Source: Neodontobutis hainanensis
Taxonomy: Eukaryota; Chordata; Actinopteri; Gobiiformes; Odontobutidae
Length of the DNA stretch: 64,000 nt
Direction: 5' to 3'
Assembly: GCA_024349245.1 (NCBI GenBank)
Contig: JALDNG010000005.1
Location: forward strand, 19,348,501 to 19,412,500
The notes under the pieces: model-generated
What the model was told of the DNA's origin: nothing
What the model saw: only the letters and a program-made list of their open reading frames with translations
The model's database searches: none
Shown: piece by piece, positions 1 through 11,720 of the stretch
Layout: each line of letters opens with the position of its first letter
Position numbering within the stretch: position 1 is the first letter of the stretch
Translations under genes and position numbers: made by a program

Positions 1-1509
1 CGTGCCGGCCTCATGCACCTTTTCGGATAAGGCAAGATGTGAGAAAGAAAGGATATCCTGCAAAGTGAAGTGTGCATAAAAGGGGCCGCTGAGACGACTC
101 AAAGTCACCCATTCTCTTGATAAAAATAAAGAAGAAAATGGTCTGGGAAAAAATGTCTAGTTTAGCATATCAAGCAGAAAGTGATTCGATCCCAGGAGGA
201 CCCGGGAGGACAAATATATGCACAAACAGACGGACTAGAGCTGGCCACTTAACAAGAAACCCCATCAAAATGCAAGGTCTGAACAGCCCCAGGAGATGAG
301 ATGGAGAGGAGTGAAGTAGGGAGATTTGGCTGCTAAAGAGGCAGTGAGACAGCCAGAAACACACAATCTGGCACCGATCCACAAGCACATGGGAGAAAAG
401 TGAGTTATGATTAATCATCTCTCACACAAGCCCCCAAAAACATTCCCCAATCAATATGCCAGAGCGGAAAAAAACTCTTCTTAATATTCCTGTTGACATT
501 TTAAAGTCTACATTTGGGACTTGCTTTTCCCATGTTTCTCTTTGACAATTGTTCTCAATGAGTCCCCTATGTTGCCTCCCTCCTGTGTCTACTAATTACA
601 CTGTTTATTTTTGCCTTTGCCTTTGTCATCAAGAGGATACGTCACGTTCTGGCTCCACCGCGCAAACTTAGTCGTGACTGTCGGCACCCCCACAGCGGCG
701 CTCACTAGCTTTTTCACCAGCTTTTTCACCAGCTGATTCTTTTCATGCGCCTCTGCCGGGCCGATATTCTGCCTCTGTGTCCGAGCACATTCATCAAAAT
801 TAACGGGGCGGTTTTGGCTCTATCCTTGAGATTTATTGCTGGTGCGACGCGCTGTCTGCTTTGAAAGAGCGCTCCTGCAATATTAAACAAATTTACTCTC
901 CTAACAGGCACACAACAGCCCTCCAAGCGCTCTCCTGGTGCTCTTCACAGGCATGTTTGTTTTTGAACTAAAGTGCTCATGGATTTCCCATACAGCTACA
1001 TTAGAGGAACCTCTCAAACAACTTATAACTAAGTGGCGGGAACAAGTACACTTCTGTTTTTATGTCTCAATAGCCCAATAGTTGTGGCTTTGAAGTGATC
1101 CAGTTACAGTGAGTGGAGCCATTCACATAAGAGGTGTTATTGTCTTGTAAACACAATAACACACAGGTCTTATATCCAGTCATTTTGAAAGGTAAAAAAA
1201 AAATGAAGGTCATGGTAATCAAAATTTGATTGTGAATGTGGCTGCCATGGAACACCTGAATCAACCAATTTTGCCCTTAAGGCACATTTCCGCCAGAGTG
1301 TGGTTAAGTAAAAGTGGTACGTACAGTCCGATATAAGTGCAAAGCATTTTGTACCACCACTGTGGTAAGCCTTCTACTTTTGGCACCAACAGTGTGGTAC
1401 AGAAGTAGAACTATAGAGAATCCTTACACACATGAAACTGAGAATTTTTCTAAAAAAAAAATCTATAAATGAATGAAATGACAATTAAGCTTTACTACTT
1501 TAATCAAGC

Positions 1510-1645
1510 TTGTCTAACTCACCCGACAGTACTCCCACTAATACTCGTAGAATCTTTTCCAAACTTTCCAAAATCAAATATTTTCACCAGAAAGGATGCT
1601 TGTGTACCATGTCTACAAGTGTACAAGCATCCTTTTTGTCATATC
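1510..1645 (+). repeat. small fold-back MITE, copy A
   Basis: Shares two blocks with the region 20695-20885 read on the opposite strand: TAACTCACCCGACA followed by TACTCCCACTAAT, and CCAAAATCAAAT followed by TTTTCACCA. The copy ends in a hairpin, AAAGGATGCTTGT (1591-1603) with its reverse complement at 1623-1635. It has the size and form of a nonautonomous DNA element; superfamily unknown. Confidence 0.5.
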
Positions 1646-2424
1646 TTCAAAATGAATAACACTGACTCCTTTTTAAACTGGGACATCTCTTTCCACACCT
1701 TATTCATTTTATAAGTATGTTGTTTGTGCTTAGGTATTCACAGAGTATTTCTCATCACAAAATATTCAGTGGAGTTAGACCTAAATTTAAATTTCCTATC
1801 AAACATCTTGGCTTTATTGAATTACTTCAAAGTCAGCACATTATATCATGAGTCCTAATAGAAGCTCCAGCTTTACCTGAGGCAGATATAGTGTATTATA
1901 TACTGTATGTTGGTGCACTGCTTGCCAATCAAAGTCCCACTTCAAAACCAAGGCAGGGTTTTGATTGAAGAATAGATTTTCTTTGGCAAGTTAATCTTCA
2001 GTCTATTTTATGGATCGACTGAGTTAACCAGCATCTCTGGCTCAGCGGGGCTCATGAGTACCCTTCTCACACTCCCTCCGCCTGTCTCATACATAGTCAT
2101 GCACACTTTCTCTGTGTGTCTCTAACTCAGACGCACAGTTCGAACCTTACAGCCATCTTTATTTCCATGTCCATGCCAGGGCTGAATGCCTCTAGTCTTT
2201 CTTGAGCATTGAGTGGCTCAAGAAGGTTTGCAAAGCCCTAGGAATTCCTTTGTGGCTTTTGAACATCAAATCTGATTCATTTGACTTTTCGGTCAAGAAT
2301 TATTGAAAAAGACTCTTATTGAATGCTGAAGTGATCCTTCACTTCTGCAGTGGAGTGTTGATTTGTTTAAAACAAGATCTTGCATGCTTTCGAAGGTATT
2401 CATCCAGACAGGTGCATTAGGTTG

Positions 2425-2560
2425 GTACAGGACTGACTCAGAGTGTGAAGTGTCCCAAATAAGTGTATTGTACCATACAACAAGACTTATGGGCCCAACA
2501 GGGAGGTATGGTTAATAAAAGGGGGAGCTACACTGCAGTTGGTTGATTGGACAACTTTTT
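2425..2560 (+). repeat. GTACC-type MITE remnant
   Basis: Contains a series of GTACC/GGTAC-type words and then GGGGGAGCTACACTGCAGTT and TTGATTGGACAA. This arrangement is familiar from nonautonomous fish elements built on GGTACC-like repeats. Related debris lies at 1300-1420, 18530-18640, 37020-37195 and 37990-38060. Boundaries are estimates. Confidence 0.35.
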
Positions 2561-4896
2561 CATTTTTTGATAAACAAGCATAGTCCAAGAAGAATGAGTG
2601 CAACACAGAATTTACAAAAATAAAGCATTTATTAGCAACAAGCTGATTCTGGTTTTAGGGAGAGTCATAATTGAATTCATCAAAAAAATTAACATACATG
2701 GCAAAGTGCCAATATCTTAGAGATTAAATAGCACCTTGAGTAAAGGGCCTTTACTGCAATCCAAATACAAAGTTAAGTTGAAAGTTGCAGATGTAGCCAG
2801 AACTGACCAGTGACTGGACCTATAAAAGTGTAATGACTTCAATTGGTTGAGACATATTCGCTGCTCTGACAGGGCAGTCTTGTGTCATAATCAAACTTAC
2901 AGTCAGTGTGAAGTCACCCTTCTTGTAACCGATAGCTCCTCTGTTACCTAGCAAAGCCCTCAATGACTTTGAACTTGGGCAGACACTAGCCTTTGTCTTG
3001 ATCTTACCCAAACCATATACAGGCTACAGTCCAATTGATATGCCATAATGAAAACTCCAGTGAATGTGTTTAATGAAACGTGTCAGTTTGGCTCCCACAG
3101 TTTTCAGTCTTTGGTGACTAAAAACTTAAAAGTGCCTTGGACTCAAAAAACTGGTGACTCGGCTACAACACTGACTCCAACACTTCAGCACAAGTTTACT
3201 AAGCTGCAACAAAATTGTACGCGAGGCACTAATTTGCAAATGTGTGGAAAGGTTTTGGGCTCAACCGAGAGACATCTCCTTTTAATAACCTCCCAGACTG
3301 AACCTGAATCTGAATTGCAAAAGGATGAGTTGTACTTTTTTTCAGGATAAGTCTTTTTTTCACCCTTTTTGCACATTTCAGACTTTAGTAATCATTTTAG
3401 TTTGACTTGTGCATTCCCTTTCATATTCAGAGTCCGTTTGTAAATGGGCAGTCACAGTTTAGCGGTCAGGCCCCTGTGGAGGTTGCAGCTTGTGTGAGGG
3501 AAGTGGGAATGCCACTCAAGGGAATTTGGGAAAAGATGAGGAGAAAGAGGAGGAGGACGGGGAGGCTGGTTGAGGACAGCGTTTCCTTTGGCGAAATGGA
3601 ATGTCTTCAAGCGTGTTCCTGTTTGCCGAGGCTGCTCGCGGCTCCCAGCAGTTGGCAGGAAACCACACGCCGATAAGGAGCGGGGGAGGAGCGGGCAGCG
3701 GAGAAGTGGGGTCTCTGATGGAGCAAGAAGGAAAGAATAGAAGGGAGGGGTATGCGCGCTTTAGCGAACGTTTCAGGAAGGTAGATTATCCCACGAGCTC
3801 CAGCCTTTGTGACAAAAATCTTCGGCTCACTCAGCAGCACTGGAGAGTTTCAATGAATCTGGGGCAGCTCCCACAAAGGGCAGAGCAACAAAAGGCCTGC
3901 AAGCTGAGAATGTGCAGCGCGCAGAGGCACGGCCCAATCTCACGCTTTGTTAACTCCCAAACATAACACAGAACAACGGCTAAGGCAATCGTGCTCGACT
4001 TGTCAACGACATGGCAGTTGATTAAAAAGCTGACAGCTCTACACCTCTGATTGAAACAGATGGACGTGAACGTGCAGATACTGAATTGTGCAATTCCACT
4101 TGATTATGTCTAAAATTATATACTATGAGACTCCTCTTTAAAATGGATTGCAAATACATAGGTAAAAAACCCGATGGCAAAATATTGTGAATATTTGGGA
4201 ACTACTGTTCTGTTTAGTGTGCATAACTTCAAACTTTGTTCTTTCATCTTATCTGTGTCAAAAGTATCATTATAGGCTTCTTTTATGCTCTGTCCATGAG
4301 CACCCACAATTCTTTGGGTAACCTTTCATGAGCCAGTTGTCCTTATGATGTGGGTTGGGTTTGAAATTCCTGTGGTATAATCTCTTGGAGGAGTTTGTTA
4401 ATATACAAAGGGACGAAATCACAAAAAAATGGCCCAATGAGATGTGAAAAAGTCAAGCCACTCTCTTATTTTTATCTGCATATTGGTGTTTTGGAAAAAA
4501 AATGACAACAACAAAAAATGAAATCAATAATGAAAAACAGATACATGAAATAAAACCCAAAAGGCGCATGGCTCATTTGTATATTGCTGCATCTTATACA
4601 CATGCTATTTTTGTCCCATTTATGCCTAAGCTGTTACAGTCTGTCTTAGCTCAGCGACACCACTTAAAACCCTGCAATGAAACATGAGCATAGCAGAGAC
4701 TAAAGATGCCCTACAGACACATGTGAGAACTGTGCTCGTAATGACATGCCATGCATTGTGAGTTGGAGGTGTATAGGTTTGTTGGTAAAGCAAATTCAGT
4801 GAGTATGACCCCAGGCTTTACAGCATATAATGTTTACAACTTTTTGTATTGACTTGGTTTGAAAGAATACCTATATTGCAACAAGGGCTTTAAATG

Positions 4897-5173
4897 TACA
4901 CTGAACAAAAATACACCACACGTTTTTTTTCCCCATTTTTCATGTGCATCAAAGATCTAAGACTTTTTTTTTACAAACACAATACAGTAAAAGTGCACAT
5001 TTTAAAGTGGACTTTTATTATGGCCAGCCTAAGGCACACCTGTGCAATAATCATGTTCTTGATATGCCACACCTGTGAGGAGTATGAATTATCTTAGCAA
5101 AGAAGAAGTGCTCACTAACACAGATTTGGACAGATTTGAAAAAAGAAAAAGTGTTGTGTTTATATTTTTGGTG
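4897..5173. mobile_element. Tc1/mariner-like MITE with CACTGAACAAAAAT termini
   Basis: Begins TACACTGAACAAAAATA and ends GTGTTGTGTTTATATTTTTG, whose reverse complement resembles the start. The interior carries GATCTAAGACTTTT, TGCACATTTTA, the mirrored pair GGCACACCTGTGCA / GCCACACCTGTG and GTGCTCACTAACACAGATTT. This is the well-known short fish element of about 280 bp. No transposase is encoded. The flanking sequence is AT-rich, and the start coincides with a TA. Confidence 0.7.
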
Positions 5174-6482
5174 ACTTTTGATGCAAGGGTACAATGTGTA
5201 AAATGTTGTAGTCTGCAACTGATCAAAAAGACACTTTTGTCTGGGAAAAAGCTCCATAAAACCCCAGTGGAAGGACACATTTTAGTTCTGTTCCTACAAA
5301 TTGAGCACTGTGGAAGAGAAGTACAATTGTGTATCTTGTTGAGCACACATTCTCTCATAAAGGAATAGGAGATCTGTTTAATTAAAGAAAAATCCCTGTC
5401 AAAGACAATAGCTTGTCCCTGTAGTGCTACCATAGCTGTTCACATGCTCTAAAAAGGAGAAGTGTGAGCAAAAGCAAACTGCAATTTTGTCACAAGACCT
5501 CAACAAAAACAGCAAAATAAATAAAATAACACTTAACTTTTTTGTTATTGTCTGTGAACGTTCTCAGTCATCCAGGGCATCTTGAAGAAAAGGTTTGAGT
5601 AAAAGCATCTGGATTAATAACGTTTTTGTTATTATTAATCAACTTAAAATAACAAAGGAAGTGCACAAATACAAATGCACCATGGGATTTAGATTCATGT
5701 GTCTGTGTCTGCACTGACGTGTTTTCCTTTCGAAATGGCAATGTACAATAAACATCTGTTTCTGTTCTTCCATTTTAGAAACCATATAGCAATAAACATC
5801 CCACTCAAGGCTAAACTTACATCACATGATCTGAAGTAGATTGTCCTCAGTCATGGGCCATGGATACCACACTGTTGAGCCCCAACAATGTTCATGTGAT
5901 GAGGGCGCAACAAATCAGAGAAGACAAGCTGGCAGCAAACAAAGAGGCCTGTGTCATCACTTTCTGAAGTCTCTATCTGTGTCTACATCCCAATAATAAA
6001 ATATCTATAACAGAGTTCTTTGGTAGTTTCTCTGTATTGTGCATTGGATGTGAGCACGCAATGCGAAAACCTTTTTTTTATTGTCTGACCATCGCCATTT
6101 TTGTGTCAAAAATTCATTCTAAATAGAAACCCAAGAGCTGAGAGGATAGGAAGATAGACTGGAGACATATCTAAGGCAGGAAACGTTTATTTACTTTCAC
6201 AGTGAACAAACCCTGTGACATACTAAATAAATCTGAGCTTTTATACAAGAAAATAACATGAAGATACTGAAAAATACTTCTAAGACAGACAGAACATAGT
6301 GTGTGTGTCCTAACCTAAGTTCTTGGTACATCTTGTTAGGCCATAAAGCAAGAAGTACAGTTAAAACAGTAAATTATGATAAATTTAAAAAAAAGTTTTG
6401 TAACCTAAACAATCTAGAGGCTGTGGTGGTCTAATGCAGTAGAAAATAAATAAACTATTATTGTTTATGTAATATGTTAAAC
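5174..6482. other. intergenic DNA, no gene seen
   Basis: AT-rich, with no supported ORF. The only recognisable item is the short 5551-5622 copy of the Penelope-like repeat described separately. The rest shows nothing distinctive. Confidence 0.5.
5551..5622 (+). mobile_element. truncated Penelope-like repeat with 11-bp target duplication
   Basis: Starts TCTGTGAACGTTCTCAGTCA and ends with AAAAGCATCTGGAT, as in the longer copy at 11371. The 11-bp TTTTTGTTATT at 5539-5549 recurs at 5623-5633, immediately outside the copy, which fits a target-site duplication. It is only 72 bp and strongly truncated. Confidence 0.55.
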
Positions 6483-7285
6483 CAGTGGTTCTTAATCTGG
6501 GTTCGGCAGAGGTCAAGACACACACCCGACTCATAAGATTCGTGATGACATGTCAGCATCATCGAAGCGGAAGAAAACCTGAAGGAGAAGAATAACTTCG
6601 CAAACTTTCCCCCGCTAGACGACTGCGTAAGTAAGATCGAATATGTATCTGTAATCGGAGACAGCAAGCAATTGCCACGCACTTAGATGAACTTGCAAAG
6701 TCTCTTGACGAATACTTCCCTACAAGAGAGTCATATCCAGCATGGGTGAGACAGCCGTTCACGTTTAGTGTTGAGACAATAGATGTCAATGATGAATACC
6801 TCGATGAAATCATTGAAATTCAGCAGAGCCAGGTTCAACAGCAACTCTTCAGAACAACAACGCTCTCAACGTTTTGGTGTCAACAAATGGTGACGTACCC
6901 TGTTATTGCATATTTTCATACCGTTTGTTACAACATATCTTTGCGAGCAATCCTTTTTGAGTATGCTGGACATAAAAAACAAAGAAAAGGAACAGACTTT
7001 TTGCGAAAATGACATGAGAGTGGAACTTGCCAAGGTGAAGCAGCGCATTTCTGAACTGGTCTGGTCTCTGAAAGGCAACAGCAGAAGTCACACTGATTTG
7101 CAGTAAATATTCATTATTATGTTTTTGTTTTTGTTTTGTTGATAATGGTTTAAAATATATACCTATGTTTTGAATTTGAAAACAAATCACATTTTATTTT
7201 CCAATTGACCTTTTCAGAAGGGTTCAGTGAATGCACATATGAAACTGGTGGAGGTCAGTACCTCCAACAAGGTTAAGAACCACTG
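6483..7285 (+). mobile_element. hAT transposon, internally deleted, perfect 8-bp target duplication
   Basis: Terminal inverted repeats CAGTGGTTCTTAA (6483-6495 and reverse complement ending 7285). The 8-bp direct repeat TGTTAAAC sits on both sides (6475-6482 and 7286-7293) without mismatch, the hallmark of hAT insertion. The 803-bp body keeps only the C-terminal part of a ZBED5/SCAND3-like hAT transposase, with a frameshift, so it cannot transpose on its own. The perfect duplication argues for an insertion that is not very old. Confidence 0.9.
6690..7106 (+). pseudogene. hAT transposase C-terminal remnant, frameshifted
   Basis: The first part, LDELAKSLDEYFP ... SYPAWVRQPFTFSV ... LSTFWCQQMVTYPV, reads in one frame to about 6905. 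It then continues in another frame as FVTTYLCEQSFLSMLDIK ... DMRVELAKVKQRISELV up to a stop at 7104-7106. TTYLCE followed by a serine-containing loop and an IK/K-rich stretch is the conserved hAT C-terminal dimerisation region of ZBED5/FAM200-like transposases. The N-terminal zinc finger and catalytic core are missing. It is a dead element remnant, not a host gene: the flanking TIRs lie outside and the frame is broken. Confidence 0.85.
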
Positions 7286-7569
7286 TGTTAAACGTAAAGA
7301 ATTACACAAAGCTGCTAAATTATGTTTATTTCTTTTATTAATTTTAATAAAATTAAATAAATCTGAGGAAACAGATTTATACTGTTCTATATGTCAAAGT
7401 CAGAAAAGTTGTGACAGTTTAGTGTGGCACTACGTCCTGTGTCCAAGCACATTCCAAAACCTTAAAGCATGGCCTTTCTGACTAATGTGTGAGTGCTCCA
7501 ATTGTTCTCAGCGTTGTAGGGTTTGACACAATTGGAAAAGGTGGGCCTAGGCATAATAAAAATCTTTAA

Positions 7570-7690
7570 ATAGCGCTTTGCCAAGGACACAACAATAGCA
7601 TGATGTTTTGGGATGTTTCAAGCAGGGTTTGAACTGCCCACCTGCTGTTTGAAGGACAGCTGCTCTACCCACTGAGCTAATGCCACCCTG
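7570..7690 (-). mobile_element. tRNA-derived SINE, 5' part
   Basis: On the minus strand a tRNA-like head has box A TAGCTCAGTGGGTAGAGC (7662-7679) and box B GCAGTTCAAACCC (7625-7637), followed by TTGTTGTGTCCTTGG as in the other family members. It is not a tRNA gene because no cloverleaf 3' half or acceptor stem follows. The 3' tail is missing. Confidence 0.75.
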
Positions 7691-7699
7691 TGGTATTGA

Positions 7700-10600
7700 G
7701 TCTCAAATAGGAGCAGGATAACATATCCTCTGATATTGCATTCACATAGAGTATCAGTTGATTGTTTGACCATTTCTTTTGGCAGTGCATAATACTCCAA
7801 ATACTAGCAAAAAGCTGTTTTTCTAATATTGATGGGCCGTTCCTCTTGACAAACAGTGTCACAGTGGTAAGCTTGGTTGAATTTAAGAGGCAAGGCCAAG
7901 GCCCTGGTTTGATTTTGATTATGTGAGTGCAAACCATTAAAGGACAGGAAAGAGGACAATCAGACTCAAGTGTGGATGAACTGGCCCTTGTGTGAACGCA
8001 CCTACGGTTCACATGGGTCACAATTTTCCAACATAAGACCATCTCTGTCGTTCAGAAAAGTGAGTGGAATCACTGTGACACTCAATCCACCTCACACTCA
8101 CAGTCTGGCTTTACAGTGAGCGGCTGGTGTGTCTGACGCCAGTCCAGAGTAATTCCCAAAAGTGCCCACATGTAGTCTAAAGGAGTATAACTCAGCGGCA
8201 CTCGGGCTGTGTTTGAGCAGAGTAGAGCCTGTGTTTATGGTTTTCTGTGACTGAGTCCAGCTGTTCGGAGCCACACGATGCTCCCAGAGACGCGAGTCAA
8301 TTTGGCAGATTAGTGTATCGACAGATGGTCCACCATCCATCCAGCAATCAATATGTTTTATTTCAGTCCCTTTGGATGTTTACTCCAGAATTGGACCCAA
8401 GATTCCTTTCTCCTTCAGGCTCTTTTACAGTATCTCCACCCTCCTCTCACACCACAAACCTCCCTTCCTCATATTTCTTCATCTTCCTACAAATTACACA
8501 TTTTCCACATCAGAATTCAATACTTTTCCCAATCGTATAATTCCAGTCTCTCAATTCTCAATGGATTTTCCAGACTCTGTTTGACATCTGGGTTACAAAC
8601 AGCTCAATGTTTATTATGACATTAAATGGTTTTAAAATCCTGTTAACACATTTGTTGCCTTTTCTGTTGTTATTATTATGTTGGCAAATTTCTGTCAAAA
8701 GAATAAACCTAGAAAGGCTTATTGCTCAGCTGTTTATTCAGTTAGTGAAACTAAACTTTTTTAAAGTTTTAATACAGTACATTGACAGTTCTTTCATGTG
8801 TAACCCACCAAAGCGTTAAACAGCTCTGATTATATGCTCATTAGGCTCTGCCTTCAAGTAACATTAGAAACTGATTTTAAAAAATCACACTAAGGCATGT
8901 AAACGTAGCTAGGTTTAGAGATCACAGAGAGGGACATAATGTCAGGCATTTTCAGCTTCTTAGAGCCTTTTTAACTCAGAAAAAAAAATCACAATTAAAC
9001 ATTTTACCATTTAGAATTTTGGAGGTGCCCTTTCCACATATTTTTGCTAGTAACAGGCCCATCTTGAGTTGAGTTGAGTTACCGTTGAACAAAATGTGCT
9101 TTATAATAACATCTTCTTCCTCTTCTTCTTTTTCTTCTTCAATGGAGACAATTAGATGTAATTAAAAGTAATACACTGACTTGTTTTGAATGGGAGCCAA
9201 TAGAACATATACCTCCACAGCCAAAAGCAGTCCCTGCTAACTTGGTCCATTCCCAATTACTGTCCATACGAACCCGGACTTGTGGTCATTTGCACCACAC
9301 CAAGACCCACCCCCCCACCCGCTTTGTACCCTCCTCACTCACTCACTCACAACTAGGGCAGCCCAATCTCGCAGACAGACAAGACATCCATCACTATCCT
9401 GCTGGGGTGGAGTAAATGACCTTGATGCAGTCTTCACACTCAATTTCAGATACCCTTGGGTTCCATTATGAGGGGATTCAAGCAGCAGCAAGTATGGCCT
9501 TCACGTGGGCCACTTACAACTTTAGATGCAATAAGTGCAGGGGAGAAGAGAAGAGTGAGTCAGCAGGTGATGAAAGCATAGTCCTGGAAATGGAGACGGA
9601 GTATAAGAGGGCCCCGACGTGAGACGAGCAGCGTCTGACGGTCGAAAATAGCCGGAGGAGATTCGGAAGCATCCAGGTAGAAGCCGGGGCTGCGGATGGA
9701 AGAGGATAAATTGCTTTTCAAAGACTTATTCCTCCACCTTAACCACCAACCGCCGAGCCCTGCACTCAGCCAACTCACAAACCAACAGCACTCCAGCCAG
9801 AGCAGTAGACACAATACAGGGGTTATTTTCAGGCAGAGGAGAGGGGAAGATGGGGGTGGGGGGGCAGAGAGCGATCCATCATGAGCCCTGTGCAGCCTCT
9901 TCTCCAAGAGCAGCTGAAGAGAGCGGCCTGTGAGCGGTAAGTACTTCCCCTCCCCCAGCTCTTCAGCTCCCAGCACCGAGCGGCCGGCTGGTGGGAGGGA
10001 GAAAACATCTGAGCACACATGAGCGACCGCGAATCAAAACATGTTTGCACACCAACAGCACTCAGAAACCCAGTGACGAAGCAACAGAGCGGTCTTTAAC
10101 AGTCGGATGTGTGTAAGGAGTACACAGTCCAGTCTAAGTTGAGCCATAATTGAAACCAGATACTGGGAAATGTGGTTGTGTCTTTAGAAAACAACTCATT
10201 TACAAGGTGTTTAGTTGTAGAAAAAGAAGAGTGTAGTGGATCTTGGACTGGACCAAGCCAAATTACACATCCAGCAGCTGACATTTTTGTTTTAGGTGTC
10301 TTTATGTGTGTATAATTGAATATGACCACAGTGTGCCTTGATCATTCTCTGGATATGTGGCTAAGTTCAAAATCCCCTTCTTTTACTCATTCTCAACAGT
10401 TCAAAGCTTTTTTGGCAGCAAAATGTATTGTTTACATCATTTGACAAACAACTGAAAATGAAAATGCATGGCACAACACAACACTGATTTTGATGCCCTG
10501 CAAAGACTTAAACTGAAGATTCATGTTGTGTCCTTAATCTTATAGTCCTTGATAACCATGGAGAAAAAAAGGTCTGAAATTTTGTTATACCCTTTGGACA

Positions 10601-10780
10601 ATAATATCAGCATTCCATTTTCTAAATATACTAGCTCTTCAAACCAAATCCAATTTTTATTGTAACAAAATAAAACATTGTCTTTTTGCTGGTTCGAGCT
10701 GCAGCTAAAAAAAGGCTTATCATTTATGTTACTGTTCTGTAATTTCAGTTACTGTGCTTTGGTGCAATAGCCAGAAAAAA
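7700..10780. other. intergenic DNA, no gene; GC-richer island near 9.6-10.05 kb
   Basis: No recognisable coding gene. The largest ORF, 152 codons on the minus strand at 9560-10018, has low-complexity composition and no domain I recognise. That GC/CpG-richer stretch is free of recognised transposons and could be a conserved noncoding element. Simple repeats: TTGAG units at 9064-9080, a CTT tract at 9111-9140 and a CTCA run near 9337-9350. Confidence 0.5.
9111..9140. repeat. CTT microsatellite
   Basis: Imperfect CTT/TTC tandem tract in intergenic DNA, just after a short TTGAG tandem run at 9064-9080. Confidence 0.8.
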
Positions 10781-10787
10781 AATCTAA

Positions 10788-10922
10788 AACCAGGAGGGTG
10801 GTGGCTCAAATCCCGCTCTCCCCCACAGTTCATACTGTCATTGTGTCCTTGGGCAAGACACTTAACCCATCTTGCCTCCAGTGGTGTTCTAGCTGTGACA
10901 CTGGTGAATGAATGTGTAAATA
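10788..10922 (+). mobile_element. tRNA-derived SINE, box A lost
   Basis: Box B-like TGGCTCAAATCCC at 10802-10814, then CCCACAGTTCATACTGTC, TGTGTCCTTGGGCAAGACAC, TTAACCCA and CTTGCCTCCAGTGG. This is the same body as the SINEs at 36428 and 59652. The left part of the tRNA head is truncated and the tail ends in TGAATGAATG. Confidence 0.75.
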
Positions 10923-10934
10923 GATATATCTCTT

Positions 10935-11115
10935 ATCTAAGGTAACCACTATGAGACCAGTACAGCCTGGTCCAATCAGAATTAGTTTCACTCAAACTCC
11001 TTCCTCTAGAGATAAAAGCTCAGCTCTCTTACTAGTTGATCTCAAAATTTACAAAGACCCTTAATAATAATAATTAGATAAGAGAGGAAATCTTTCACCT
11101 TAAAAACTAAATCCA
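10935..11115. mobile_element. Penelope-like repeat fragment
   Basis: Contains TAGAGATAAAAGCTCAGCTC, TTACTAGTTGATCTCA and, at its right end, CTTTCACCTTAAAAACTAAA then CCAGATGCACTTGCTTTAACC. The same words in the same order occur at 11371-11700, 34130-34260 and 48775-49065. Confidence 0.55.
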
Positions 11116-11370
11116 GATGCACTTGCTTTAACCATTATTCAGTAGGTTTGGTTTGTTTGACAGAGTGCAGTGTGAAAGCCAACCGAACCATCAGAAAAAT
11201 GTAACAATGTTGCAACTTTATTCCCCAATCAAACACTATCTTGTGTGAAAACGTGAATCTCCTGCCATTTGTGCTGAAAATCCCACTGTGTAATTTCAAT
11301 AGTCACTCATTTACCCAAGGACGATCCAAACAACAGATGGAAGTAAAATTATCTGCTATCATTGCCTTTG

Positions 11371-11700
11371 TCTGTGAAGGTTCTCAGTCATCCAGGACAT
11401 CTTGAAGAAAAGGTTTAAGTAAAAGCATCTGGACTAAGTTCAAGGTAAAGGCTTTTTCATTTTCACAAAAATGGCTTCCTTCACACCTCTCTCAAACCAT
11501 CTGGCCTCTCTGGCCAAAATTGGGACATTACTGTCCTCAAAGGAATGTCCTTTCTCTTTGAGCCTCAAAGAGAAAGGACATTCCTTTGAGCCCAGCTCTT
11601 GTACCAGTTGATCTCAGAATTGATAAAGTCTCTTGGAATTAGTGACAAAAGTCTTCACCTTGAAAACTGAGTCCAGATGCTTTTGCTTAAACCTTTTCTT
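11371..11700. mobile_element. Penelope-like (fold-back) repeat with perfect 15-bp target duplication
   Basis: The 330-bp unit starts TCTGTGAAGGTTCTCAGTCA and ends ACTTTTGC-type sequence CCAGATGCTTTTGCTTAAAC. Its left part, AAGGTTTAAGTAAAAGCATC, is the inverse of its right end, so the unit has inverted termini. CTATCATTGCCTTTG stands directly before it (11356-11370) and directly after it (11701-11715), a 15-bp target-site duplication. Variable, fairly long duplications and inverted terminal repeats are known for Penelope-like elements; assignment to that class is my inference because no reverse transcriptase or GIY-YIG domain is present. Confidence 0.6.
11536..11590. repeat. perfect palindrome: two 27-bp arms, 1-bp spacer
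   Basis: The arm at 11536-11562 (starting CTCAAAGGAATG) is followed by one C, then by its exact reverse complement at 11564-11590. It lies inside the fold-back repeat 11371-11700. No mismatch is present in 54 arm bases. Such a structure could extrude a cruciform, and in RNA would form a 27-bp hairpin with almost no loop. Confidence 0.95.
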
Positions 11701-11720
11701 CTATCATTGCCTTTGGACAT

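Larger units (their letters stand above)
1..4896. other. intergenic DNA, no gene; repeats and candidate regulatory islands
   Basis: No supported gene. The ORFs here are at most 121 codons, overlap on both strands and match nothing I recognise. The first 65 bases match a block at 23355-23410. GC/CpG-richer stretches at about 600-950 and 3480-4000 stand out from AT-rich surroundings and contain no recognised transposon, so they are candidates for conserved noncoding elements. A 12-bp unit (AGCTTTTTCACC) is duplicated in tandem at 709-732. The positions 1300-1420 and 2425-2560 carry GTACC-type repeat debris. Confidence 0.6.

Noticed and set aside
2820..3011. 63-codon minus ORF that looked protein-like (RALLGNRGAIGYKKGDFTLT)
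   Set aside because: I could not assign it to any family, and an alternative frame looks equally plausible; too short to support as a gene or pseudogene.
3048..3350. 100-codon plus-strand ORF
   Set aside because: No domain, no splice or promoter context, ordinary AT-rich composition.
9560..10018. 152-codon minus-strand ORF
   Set aside because: Leu/Ser/Pro-rich, overlaps plus-strand ORFs in the same GC-rich stretch; no known domain, no splice context.
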